Origin: Bacteroidetes/Chlorobi group bacterium ChocPot_Mid
GTDB taxonomy: Bacteria > Bacteroidota > Ignavibacteria > Kapaibacteriales > UBA2268
DNA length: 5,708 nucleotides
Direction of reading: 5' to 3'
Assembly: GCA_003731675.1 (NCBI GenBank)
Contig: RCNQ01000236.1
Span: forward strand, 1-5,708
The translations under genes and the position numbers were made by a program. Shown here one piece after another: positions 1 through 5,594 of this stretch (position 1 is its first letter; every line of letters starts with the position of its first letter). The notes under the pieces were generated by a model. The model did no database searches. It worked only from the letters and a program-made list of their open reading frames with translations, and was not told the origin of the DNA.

Positions 1-1
1 A

Positions 2-349
2 AAACTTATGAAAGCTGGTCATTGGATTGCCGCTCCTCAAAATTCAGTGCTAATCAGAGAAAATCAAAAAACGAGCACTCTCCTCCTGCTTTATGAAGGT
101 AAGTTCCGCATTGATTCTGGCGGAAAAACCATAACTTATTTAAATCCCGGTAGTTTCATCGGTGAAATAAGTTTCCTAACAGGTGGTAATGCTTCAGCTA
201 CAGCTGTGGCTGAAACAGAAAGTCGTCTCTACTGCTGGGACAAAAAATCACTTGTTAAATTATTAGACAACAATCCGAATATGGATGTTGAAATGATGAA
301 AGTCTTTAGTAGCGACTTGGTTAACAAACTTGTCCGTACAAATAAATAA
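2..349 (+). CDS. Popeye-like / cyclic-nucleotide-binding domain protein, 3' part only
   Basis: This is the C-terminal part of a CRP-like cyclic-nucleotide-binding beta-roll. The reading frame is open to the left edge, so the true start lies upstream; the ATG at 8 is probably internal, because the domain is already under way there. The visible order is an N-terminal strand region (SVLIREN), the roll turn (LYEGKFRIDSGG), the phosphate-binding-cassette region (FIGEISFLTGGNASAT) and a C-terminal helix with a Leu/Val-rich end. The pattern FIGE...ASAT with a Leu/Thr-Gly loop resembles bacterial Popeye-type membrane proteins, which carry membrane helices N-terminal to this domain; those would lie outside the window. 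The cassette Arg of CRP-type proteins is replaced by Ser, so canonical cAMP binding is doubtful. The gene converges with the lipoprotein gene, with 4 bp between stops. Domain identity is fairly sure; the Popeye assignment is less so. Confidence 0.75.
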   Translation, partial: KLMKAGHWIAAPQNSVLIRENQKTSTLLLLYEGKFRIDSGGKTITYLNPGSFIGEISFLTGGNASATAVAETESRLYCWDKKSLVKLLDNNPNMDVEMMKVFSSDLVNKLVRTNK

Positions 350-362
350 CCTGTTACTTATT
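341..362. terminator. Possible weak bidirectional hairpin between convergent stop codons
   Basis: AATAAATAAC (341-350) and GTTACTTATT (353-362) form a stem of up to 10 bp with one mismatch. It covers the stop codons of both convergent genes (TAA at 347-349 and, on the minus strand, TAA at 354-356). It is AT-rich, the 2-nt loop would force the top pair open, and no clean U-tract follows on either strand. Its terminator role is therefore only a possibility. No other terminator is visible at this convergent junction. Confidence 0.25.
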
Positions 363-986
363 CTTCTTAGCTTGATAATAAAGGTCAAATGTTACTGTAA
401 ATATCTTTGTCTGATATCCTGAATTAGTATTTAACATCACTCTGAAATCCCCGCTTATTATCCCATCACTTGTTGCTACAACAATCCATTCAACCTTAAA
501 ATCATTCTGTCCCAGATAATAAACCTTTTGGTCACCCAATGTTTTCATATACAATTCAAACCAATTCGAGATATTCCTTTCAGTATAAAATCCATTATTC
601 AGTTCAATCGAATCAAGTTTAAACCTGAATGATTGCACCCTGTCATCTCTGCCTGTCATAGATACATCAGGATAAGTACATTCTACCTGCACATCGAATG
701 ATATCTTCGGAATATTCGTTGCAGTGTCAATCAATATCTCATTGCGAACAAACTTAATCTTCTTACCCCAGGCAAAACTCCACAAACTCGCTGGATTAGT
801 TTTATCTGCAAAACCTTCTACTATTAGCCAGTAACTCGAATCAGGTCTTACTTTGGTCGAAACTGGTCCGTCAATTGGCGGGTAAATAGGAAATTTATGC
901 ACCTTACCAATATCAGTTATTTCCTGACAAGCTGAAAAAAGTAATGCTACTATTAATCCCGCTACTGCTAATAAAAACTTTTTCAT
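354..986 (-). CDS. Lipoprotein of unknown function, third gene of the sigma-factor operon
   Basis: This is a 210-residue secreted lipoprotein. The N-terminus has two lysines, a hydrophobic stretch (LLAVAGLIVALLF) and a lipobox ending FSAC, with the lipidated Cys at residue 20 followed by Gln-Glu. It should therefore be anchored in the envelope, and the absence of Asp at +2 fits outer-membrane sorting. The start at 986 was chosen over an in-frame upstream ATG at 1040. It begins a proper signal peptide and is preceded 5 nt upstream by a very strong Shine-Dalgarno AAGGAGGAG, whereas the upstream ATG would overlap the preceding gene and add 18 residues before the signal peptide. The mature part is rich in beta-forming and aromatic residues (for example SYWLIVEG, VTFDLYYQ). 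I do not recognise a family. It lies 31 bp downstream of the anti-sigma-like gene on the same strand and is probably co-transcribed. A periplasmic or outer-membrane partner of that protein is an inference only. Confidence 0.85.
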   Translation of the reverse strand: MKKFLLAVAGLIVALLFSACQEITDIGKVHKFPIYPPIDGPVSTKVRPDSSYWLIVEGFADKTNPASLWSFAWGKKIKFVRNEILIDTATNIPKISFDVQVECTYPDVSMTGRDDRVQSFRFKLDSIELNNGFYTERNISNWFELYMKTLGDQKVYYLGQNDFKVEWIVVATSDGIISGDFRVMLNTNSGYQTKIFTVTFDLYYQAKKNK

Positions 987-991
987 ACCCG

Positions 992-1000
992 CTCCTCCTT
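992..1000 (-). promoter_or_regulatory. Strong ribosome binding site for the lipoprotein gene
   Basis: The minus strand reads AAGGAGGAG, ending 5 nt before the ATG at 986. It is much stronger than the sites before the two upstream genes of the same operon. It decides the start of the lipoprotein and suggests that the lipoprotein is made in excess over the sigma and anti-sigma proteins. Confidence 0.8.
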
Positions 1001-1017
1001 GCAACTGAATTCTCTTG

Positions 1018-2259
1018 CTAAAAATTAAACAACAAACCATAATGCAACCCCAACTTTTTTGCTAATAAAACCTCATTATTATGATGATATAACATACCGC
1101 TACCTTCAAGTCCTATGATAAAACTATAATCAGGACTCGGTTTAAGTATCGTTCCTATCATCGCTCTTCCTACTTGTCCTCCAATATTTCCCCCGTATGT
1201 CAATTGTCCGAAAAATGAAGCAAAATCATAATTTATCGGTACCCACCTTAAAAAAGCACTACCTGTTTGATAATTGTTATATTGCTTATACAAATAATTG
1301 ACATCCTGATACTGATGATAGAAAAACTCCTGTCTCAATTCAGCACCTGCCTGCCAGTTCTCTGATAAATTCATCACTAAAGCAATCTTCTTGTTCTCCA
1401 ATATCGGATTCTCAGATTTCGGTACAGACTCCTTAGGAAACATCCAGTAATCAGTTCCCGTTACTTCGAAACCTATTCCCAGTTTATCCAAAAAGTCATA
1501 TATACCAAGCTCTGGACTATAAGTATCCTTGCCAAATCCTGTCTGCCTGAATGTTGCAAACCTTGTATCATTAAATAACCTCTCAGGGTTGAATTCACTA
1601 ATTGCTCTCTCAGTACTTGCAAGTCCTAAATCCCTTATGCTACTTAATGGACTCTCACTTTTAACTGACACTTCCTCTTTCAAAGACTGCAAGGACTCAT
1701 CCTTTTCCTTCTCAACATAAACTGGCTTATCTACATACCTGACTATAACTTTTTCAATAACCCTTGGTTCTTTCTCTTCACCAGCTCTTATTATAGGAAT
1801 ATTTGAAGCTTGCGATGTACTATTCTCTCCGCTAACCTGTTTCTTCATTGTTGTTATAGCAGTCTTTTTACTACCAACTGATGAATTACCAATACCATCC
1901 ATCGCAAAATACATCACTCCTGCTGTTATCAATGTCGCAATAACAGCTCCTATAAGTCCCTGAGAATATTTACTTAAAATAGTCATTAACCCACCTGTCG
2001 TTGGTGCTACTACCGCAGTTGCCGCTACCGGCAATGGTATCCCCAGTTTCGAAAACACTCCGGCAGTTGTCTCAGCTTTTGGAGCATAAGCCGCAGTATC
2101 AAACCTTGCAGTTCTCTCAAACTCAATAAACTGCTTCAGTTCGCTTCTTAACTGTTGATTTGAAGCCAGCTCGACAAACAAATTATTCTCAAGATTGCTG
2201 TCAAGCGTCCCGTCAACAAAATCGTGTATTAATTCTCCGTATTCCATTATACTATCCAT
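1018..2259 (-). CDS. Membrane anti-sigma-like protein with C-terminal outer-membrane-barrel-like domain
   Basis: The protein has 413 residues. Residues about 5-50 (ELIHDFVDGTLD then ELASNQQLRSELKQF) have the helical pattern of anti-sigma N-terminal domains (DGxL...Lxx-hydrophobic...LRxEL). The zinc-binding HxxxCxxC motif is absent. A single transmembrane helix follows at about 101-120 (GLIGAVIATLITAGVMYFAM). The linker at 128-200 is charged and contains a Val/Glu/Lys segment (RYVDKPVYVEKEKDE) like those that span the periplasm. Residues about 290-413 look like alternating amphipathic strands with aromatic girdles and end in FNF, a terminal Phe typical of outer-membrane barrels. The expected topology is N-terminus in the cytoplasm and C-terminal domain in the periplasm or outer membrane. 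The gene lies 18 bp after the ECF sigma stop, so it is very likely the cognate anti-sigma factor. There is no good ribosome site before ATG 2259; ATG 2247 is an alternative start that would keep the whole anti-sigma domain. Confidence is good for the gene and membrane topology, moderate for anti-sigma function, lower for the barrel. Confidence 0.75.
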   Translation of the reverse strand: MDSIMEYGELIHDFVDGTLDSNLENNLFVELASNQQLRSELKQFIEFERTARFDTAAYAPKAETTAGVFSKLGIPLPVAATAVVAPTTGGLMTILSKYSQGLIGAVIATLITAGVMYFAMDGIGNSSVGSKKTAITTMKKQVSGENSTSQASNIPIIRAGEEKEPRVIEKVIVRYVDKPVYVEKEKDESLQSLKEEVSVKSESPLSSIRDLGLASTERAISEFNPERLFNDTRFATFRQTGFGKDTYSPELGIYDFLDKLGIGFEVTGTDYWMFPKESVPKSENPILENKKIALVMNLSENWQAGAELRQEFFYHQYQDVNYLYKQYNNYQTGSAFLRWVPINYDFASFFGQLTYGGNIGGQVGRAMIGTILKPSPDYSFIIGLEGSGMLYHHNNEVLLAKKLGLHYGLLFNF

Positions 2260-2277
2260 TTATATGTTATTTTAGTT

Positions 2278-2841
2278 TCAATTGTACATTTCCCTGTAAT
2301 TAGGTTCTATTATCGCTTTTATCTTCTGCTTGGCTCTGAACACCCTCTTTCTTGCATTCTCAGGTGTTATATTGCAAACCTCTGCTATCTCCTCATAACT
2401 CATCCCGTCATACAATCTTAAAACAAGTGGCTCCCTGTATTCAAATTCAATCAACTCTAATGCTGTCCTGATTAAATTAAATATCTCCTTTTGCTCATGT
2501 TCATCTTCACCATTCATCGTCAAATGAAATTCTTCCAAACCTATCATCTCTCTCTTATCCCTCTTTGAATTCAAACACAAATTCCTCGCTATCGTTATCA
2601 AAAATCCCTGTATCGAACCCTGATGTTGTCTCGAATCCACTTTCTGATAAAACCTGACAAACGTCTCCTGAAAAATATCCTCTGCTTCCTCTCGATTATT
2701 AAGTATCCTCATACAATACGCATGCAACCTTGGACTATACTTGTCATATATTATCCTGAAGGCAAAATCTGCTTCCTGCTTACTACCTTCCATCATCCTC
2801 AGAAGTTCCTCATCTGTATATGACAAATAATCTTTTTTCAT
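2278..2841 (-). CDS. ECF-family RNA polymerase sigma-70 factor
   Basis: The protein has 187 residues, the usual length for an ECF sigma factor made only of regions 2 and 4. Region 2 spans about residues 25-97. It contains FRIIYDKYSPRLHAYC, then the core-binding segment EEAEDIFQETFVRFYQKV, then the promoter -10 recognition helix GFLITIARNLCLNSKR. An acidic linker follows (about 105-120, NGEDEHEQKE). Region 4 (about 122-177) carries the helix-turn-helix with YREPLVLRLYDGMSYEEIAEV and the recognition helix TPENARKRVFRAKQKI. It should direct RNA polymerase to a small set of promoters under control of the adjacent anti-sigma protein. It is the first gene of a three-gene operon. Only an A-rich leader without a clear Shine-Dalgarno precedes ATG 2841, common in Bacteroidota-type organisms. 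The ECF subgroup and inducing signal cannot be told from the sequence. Confidence 0.95.
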   Translation of the reverse strand: MKKDYLSYTDEELLRMMEGSKQEADFAFRIIYDKYSPRLHAYCMRILNNREEAEDIFQETFVRFYQKVDSRQHQGSIQGFLITIARNLCLNSKRDKREMIGLEEFHLTMNGEDEHEQKEIFNLIRTALELIEFEYREPLVLRLYDGMSYEEIAEVCNITPENARKRVFRAKQKIKAIIEPNYREMYN

Positions 2842-2866
2842 CTATTTTAAATTTTGTTTTATATCT

Positions 2867-2901
2867 ATTATATACTTACACAAAAAAAGCAAAAATGTTC
2901 C
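2867..2901 (-). promoter_or_regulatory. Candidate promoter of the sigma/anti-sigma/lipoprotein operon
   Basis: On the minus strand, GGAAC (2901-2897) is followed after 15 nt by GTGTAA (2881-2876). This closely matches the GGAAC / GTCTAA-type spacing of many ECF promoters and would start transcription about 25-30 nt before the sigma gene, giving autoregulation. Overlapping it is a housekeeping-type alternative: TTTTTG, 17 nt, then a perfect TATAAT (2872-2867). Either or both may be real. The region is so T-rich that the -35 part of the second option means little. Confidence 0.4.
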
Positions 2902-2963
2902 AAAAAAAATAAAAAATTCCTTTGGCTTATCTATCTTTTTTATGTAATATTTCCTTGAGAGTT

Positions 2964-2998
2964 AAAAAAAAGCCGAATCAGTGGGAGATTCGGCCATT
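2964..2998 (-). terminator. Intrinsic terminator of the DUF2892 gene
   Basis: A perfect 8-bp GC-rich stem (GCCGAATC at 2972-2979 pairing with GATTCGGC at 2987-2994) has a 7-nt loop. On the minus strand it is followed by eight T residues. It lies 37 bp after the stop of the DUF2892 gene, so it ends that transcript before the sigma operon. The plus-strand side has only a short T-run (2997-3000), so it is mainly a minus-strand terminator. Confidence 0.9.
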
Positions 2999-3030
2999 TT
3001 CGGAGCTATTATGGAGTTGCTATGAAATAA

Positions 3031-3249
3031 CTATTCATTATTTGTAGCCTTTGTTTTACAAGTCGTCAGTCCAAATATCCTGTATAATGGACAAAATCCG
3101 ACTATACTTGTCAATATAAATATTAACGATATTACTAATAATATTATTGCAACTGTTCCGCTTAATATTTTTGCAAAAAACAACACAATAATCAGCAATG
3201 CTACTACTATCCTTATGATTTTATCAATTGAACCCATGTTTTTCTTCAT
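3031..3249 (-). CDS. DUF2892 (YgaP transmembrane-type) small inner-membrane protein
   Basis: This 72-residue protein matches the DUF2892 pattern. It has a short basic N-terminus MKKNMGSIDKIIR, two hydrophobic helices (about 13-26 and 32-50) separated by a short Gly-containing turn, then the hallmark GFCPLYRIFG and TTCK. The two cysteines (residues 53 and 64) are typical of the family. The family occurs alone or fused to rhodanese domains as in YgaP; here it stands alone at a usual length. The cellular role is not established; the conserved cysteines suggest sulfur or thiol chemistry at the membrane surface. The start at 3249 has an AGGA ribosome site 8 nt upstream (3261-3258). It is monocistronic, ending at a strong terminator, and is divergent from the antiporter gene. 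Confidence 0.88.
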   Translation of the reverse strand: MKKNMGSIDKIIRIVVALLIIVLFFAKILSGTVAIILLVISLIFILTSIVGFCPLYRIFGLTTCKTKATNNE

Positions 3250-3412
3250 CTTTTAAATCCTCATTATTTTACTTTATAATAACTTTTGCATTGCTACAAA
3301 CGCAATTTAAAACAAATTATTATATCTTCCAAATAATTTTTTTAGAATTTCCTAATATTTTATAATTTTTTACACTTTCGGATACTAAATTCACATTTTA
3401 TATCAGTTTATT

Positions 3413-3443
3413 ATTGTTAAAATACTTAAAAATCGTATTTTTG
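3413..3443 (+). promoter_or_regulatory. Candidate Bacteroidota-type promoter of the antiporter gene
   Basis: ATTG at 3413-3416 is followed after 19 nt by TATTTTTG at 3436-3443. This fits the Bacteroidota housekeeping consensus TTTG-N19-21-TAnnTTTG with one mismatch in the -33 element. Transcription would start near 3450, leaving a leader of about 27 nt that contains the AAGGA ribosome site (3465-3469). The 227-bp gap is very AT-rich, so chance matches are likely. No comparable match was found for the divergent DUF2892 gene. Confidence 0.4.
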
Positions 3444-3476
3444 ATGTCATTTTTTTAAGAAAATAAGGAAATTTTA

Positions 3477-4769
3477 ATGAATCATATATTTGAAATACCC
3501 ATTTATTCAATGCTACCTTTTGTATTGATGCTTGCCGCTATTGCTGTTTTACCGCTTTTTGCTAACCATTTCTGGGAATCTAATAAAAACAAGCTGTTGG
3601 TAGCTCTTATTCTCGGTATTCCTACTGCAATCTGGTTGATTGTTGTTGGTATGACTCATGAACTCGAACACACTATGCTTTTCGACTATATACCATTTAT
3701 TATACTTCTTGGTGCTTTATTCATTATCTCAGGTGGTATCTTCGTTGATGGCTCTCTAAGTCCTAATCCGAAAACCAATGCAATTATTCTCGCTATCGGA
3801 GCAATCCTTGCATCATTCATGGGGACTACCGGAGCCGCTATGCTTCTTATCCGACCCTTAATTCAAGCAAACAGAAACAGAAAATACAAAGTGCATACTA
3901 TTCTCTTTTTCATTGCAATTGTTGCTAATTGTGGTGGTCTTCTCACCCCGCTCGGTGACCCACCATTATTCATGATGTATCTCCGTGGTGCACACTTCGA
4001 ATGGTTCCTCCACCTTTTCCCTGAATGGTTTATAACCAATTTCCTTCTGCTTTTAATCTATTTTATATACGACACCATACAATACAAAAAAGAAGATTTA
4101 AATGCTTTGGAAATCAAAGAAAAAATCCCAATAAGAATTCGTGGCAACCTTAACTTCCTCTGGCTTTTAGGTGTTATCCTTGCTGTTGCTTTCATAAACC
4201 CGAATATTATGCCTTTCATCAAATCAGGTCACTACTCCTCTTACCTCAGAGAGTTAGTCTTTCTGCTGATGGCATACCTGTCAATAAGATTCACAGAACA
4301 AAAAGTGCGTGCATCAAACAACTTCAATTGGGAACCTATCGTCGAAGTTGCTTATTTGTTCCTCGGTATTTTCATTACAATGGTACCATGCTTAAAATAC
4401 CTCGAAACACATGCAGCAGCATTAGGTATAGATTCTCCCGTTCTCTTTTACTATGCCACTGGTGCTTTGTCTTCTTTTCTCGACAACACACCAACAGCCG
4501 TTACTTTCCATTCCCTCGCACTCGGATTACCATTGCAAAACGCAACTAATTCGGTTGCCGGGATACCCGAAATTTTCTTAAAATCAATTTCTGTCGGAGC
4601 TGTAATCTTCGGTTCAATGACTTATATAGGTAACGGTCCCAACTTCATGGTTAAAGCAATAGCTGAAAGCCAAGGCATTACTATGCCAAGCTTCTTCGGC
4701 TATATGATTAAATTCTCTTTGATTATCCTTCTCCCGATATTCATCATTGTAGAATTAATCTGCATCTGA
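3477..4769 (+). CDS. NhaD-like sodium/proton antiporter (ion transporter superfamily)
   Basis: This is a 430-residue polytopic inner-membrane protein of the ArsB/NhaD-type ion transporter superfamily with roughly 11-13 hydrophobic helices. Family motifs are intact: FMGTTGAAMLLIRP (about 114-127), NCGGLLTPLGDPP (151-163), EPIVEVAYLFLGIFI (286-300), SSFLDNTPTA (332-341) and GSMTYIGNGPNFMV (379-392). The GDPP and DNTP motifs, with their acidic residues Asp161 and Asp336, form the paired re-entrant, ion-binding elements of this fold. The expected role is sodium (or lithium) export in exchange for protons, maintaining pH and salt balance. A different exported ion or a small dicarboxylate cannot be excluded within the superfamily. 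The start at 3477 is supported by AAGGA 7 nt upstream and by the position of the first helix. It is transcribed alone, with no clear terminator in the 35 bp before the convergent gene. Confidence 0.9.
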   Translation: MNHIFEIPIYSMLPFVLMLAAIAVLPLFANHFWESNKNKLLVALILGIPTAIWLIVVGMTHELEHTMLFDYIPFIILLGALFIISGGIFVDGSLSPNPKTNAIILAIGAILASFMGTTGAAMLLIRPLIQANRNRKYKVHTILFFIAIVANCGGLLTPLGDPPLFMMYLRGAHFEWFLHLFPEWFITNFLLLLIYFIYDTIQYKKEDLNALEIKEKIPIRIRGNLNFLWLLGVILAVAFINPNIMPFIKSGHYSSYLRELVFLLMAYLSIRFTEQKVRASNNFNWEPIVEVAYLFLGIFITMVPCLKYLETHAAALGIDSPVLFYYATGALSSFLDNTPTAVTFHSLALGLPLQNATNSVAGIPEIFLKSISVGAVIFGSMTYIGNGPNFMVKAIAESQGITMPSFFGYMIKFSLIILLPIFIIVELICI

Positions 4770-4804
4770 CCAAATAAATTTCAGTGTAATTTTGGGAATA
4801 GCTT

Positions 4805-5185
4805 TCACCTGCTCATTCCCATTATCATACCACCAAAATAGGGGATAAGCCAAACAATCCAGACTGCTATGCTATATCTGTGAAAACCAATCCTTGCTTT
4901 CTCGCTACCCTTGCGAACAACATAAGTAGCCCAAATTGCATGAACAAGCATTAGCCAAAGAGCTAATTGCCCTGTTAAAGTGTGTGAATTAAGTATATTG
5001 AAATGTCCTTTGGACATCAGATGCATTGCAAAAGTACCTGAAACATCAAAACAAAAACCCAGCCAAAAAGCTACAACATGCCATTTCTTCAAATACCTCG
5101 CAAATCTTTCTGCCCAAATCCCTAAAGAATAAAACACCAAAGCCAACGTAATCAGCACCGACGACAAAACCATCAAAACACTCAT
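4805..5185 (-). CDS. HsmA-family small membrane protein
   Basis: The product is 126 residues with four hydrophobic helices (about 5-24, 36-56, 70-90 and 105-123). Histidines lie near the helix ends (residues 36, 55, 68, 82 and 102). The pattern FYSLGIWAER, KKWHVVAFWLGFCFDVSGT and LVHAIWATY agrees with the HsmA family as I know it. The biochemical role is not established; regularly placed His residues in a four-helix bundle could bind metal or heme, which is inference. An in-frame ATG at 5284 would give 159 residues. The extra 33 are Arg-rich, derive from the repeat and palindrome region and have no ribosome site. ATG 5185 has GGGAGGA just upstream and matches the usual family length. ATG 5173 is a further possible start that also fits family N-termini but is too far from that site. 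It is convergent with the antiporter gene, 35 bp apart. Confidence 0.85.
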   Translation of the reverse strand: MSVLMVLSSVLITLALVFYSLGIWAERFARYLKKWHVVAFWLGFCFDVSGTFAMHLMSKGHFNILNSHTLTGQLALWLMLVHAIWATYVVRKGSEKARIGFHRYSIAVWIVWLIPYFGGMIMGMSR

Positions 5186-5188
5186 AAA

Positions 5189-5195
5189 TCCTCCC
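5189..5195 (-). promoter_or_regulatory. Ribosome binding site deciding the HsmA-family start
   Basis: The minus strand reads GGGAGGA ending 3 nt before ATG 5185 (GGAGG core 4 nt before). The spacing is a little short but the match is strong. It argues against the longer reading frame beginning at 5284 and against ATG 5197, which lies upstream of the site. Confidence 0.7.
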
Positions 5196-5218
5196 ATACA
5201 ATTCAAAATTGTTTTTTC

Positions 5219-5242
5219 AACCGTAGGGTTAACCCTACGGTT
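5219..5242. repeat. Perfect 24-bp palindrome (half-site AACCGTAGGGTT)
   Basis: AACCGTAGGGTT is followed at once by its exact reverse complement, with GTTAAC at the centre. No T-run follows on either strand in a position expected of a terminator. It sits between a decayed gene and the HsmA-family gene, 34 bp before that gene's ATG. It could be a dispersed REP-like element or an operator for a dimeric regulator; the single copy here cannot decide. The stop codon of the neighbouring relic frame (TAG, 5237-5235) lies inside it. Confidence 0.85.
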
Positions 5243-5366
5243 TACTGTTCTCTCCCTCCACAATCCTGTTCTCTCCCTCCGCAATCCTAATTTCTTCCTC
5301 CGTCAACCCATACAGTTCATAAACCAGCTTGTATAATTCAATTCTAAATTTTGTATGTTTATTGGT
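5235..5366 (-). pseudogene. C-terminal tail relic of a restriction-modification-type protein
   Basis: The minus-strand frame is open for 43 codons between a TGA (5369-5367) and a TAG (5237-5235). It encodes RIELYKLVYELYGLTEEEI followed by RIAEGEN and RIVEGEN. The string LVYELYGLTEEEI plus an I-x-EG ending is, from my knowledge of these families, the usual C-terminal tail of DNA methyltransferases and specificity subunits of restriction-modification systems. No start codon or upstream domain is present, so only the tail survives; the rest is deleted. It lies 11 bp beyond the stop of the Doc/Fic fragment, on the same strand. The final 14 residues are a tandem duplication at DNA level. The assignment rests on a short motif; it could be the tail of another protein with the same ending. 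Confidence 0.5.
5245..5307. repeat. Tandem 21-bp repeat (two near-identical copies plus a degenerate third)
   Basis: Positions 5245-5265 and 5266-5286 differ at one base in 21. Positions 5287-5307 match the second copy at about 14 of 21. The unit core is CTGTTCTCTCCCTCC. Because 21 is a multiple of three, the repeat keeps the minus-strand frame and encodes RI[A/V]EGEN twice in the relic protein tail. It looks like a recent slippage duplication. Confidence 0.85.
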
Positions 5367-5377
5367 TCAACATTAAA

Positions 5378-5594
5378 TCAATTTTTCTTATTAATTAAAT
5401 TGATAATTACTTTAATTATTAAATCTTTATCTTTAGGGTTACTTTCTGCTATCATCAAAGTTAAAGCAACTAAAGCATTATCTGCAATACGTTTATTACC
5501 ATACTCATCATAAAGAAAATTGTTTTTATCCATAAATAAAACAAACAAGAAAGCGGCAATTCTTTTGTTTCCATCAATGAAAGAATGATTTTTA
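5378..5594 (-). pseudogene. C-terminal fragment of a Doc/Fic-type protein, truncated at its active-site motif
   Basis: The minus-strand frame encodes about 71 residues ending at a natural TGA (5380-5378). It begins KN then HSFIDGNKRIAAFLF, the HxFx(D)GNKR motif of the Fic/Doc superfamily: His and the GNKR anion hole are present, while the second Fic Arg is replaced as in Doc-like members. The rest (MDKNNFLYDEYGNKRIADNALVALT, here broken up: MDKNNFLYDEYG, then NKRIADNALVALTLMIAES, then LINKKN at the end) resembles the C-terminus of Fic/Doc proteins linked to RhuM-type genes. Family enzymes modify target proteins by AMP or phosphate transfer. All helices N-terminal to the motif are missing: two codons past KN the frame meets TAG (5605-5603), and homology appears to stop at 5594. 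The fragment has no start of its own and should be non-functional. No internal stops or frameshifts are seen, so the break looks recent. Confidence 0.75.

Noticed and set aside
987..1040. N-terminal extension of the lipoprotein frame to ATG 1040
   Set aside because: It overlaps the upstream gene, puts 18 residues before a clear lipoprotein signal peptide, and ignores the strong AAGGAGGAG site before ATG 986.
1529..1720. Plus-strand reading frame opposite the anti-sigma-like gene
   Set aside because: It is antisense to a well-supported gene, low in complexity (Leu/Ser-rich), and has no ribosome site or family resemblance.
2623..2823. Plus-strand reading frame opposite the sigma-factor gene
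   Set aside because: It is antisense to the conserved sigma region 2 coding sequence with no features of its own.
3250..3476. Search for a riboswitch or small RNA in the divergent intergenic gap
   Set aside because: The region is almost entirely A/T with no GC-rich stems or recognisable aptamer; only promoter and ribosome-site signals can be supported.
4328..4549. Plus-strand reading frame inside the antiporter gene
   Set aside because: It is an alternative frame within a gene whose motifs are intact in the main frame.
4770..4804. Possible terminator between the antiporter and HsmA-family genes
   Set aside because: Only a 5-bp AT stem (AAATT/AATTT) can be drawn, with no useful T-run.
5198..5217. 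Small hairpin ACAATT-CAA-AATTGT followed by T residues on the plus strand
   Set aside because: The stem is six mostly A-T pairs and no plus-strand gene precedes it; it is more likely chance in AT-rich DNA.
5186..5284. N-terminal extension of the HsmA-family protein to ATG 5284
   Set aside because: The extra residues are Arg-rich translations of the tandem repeat and palindrome, lack a ribosome site, and exceed the usual family length.
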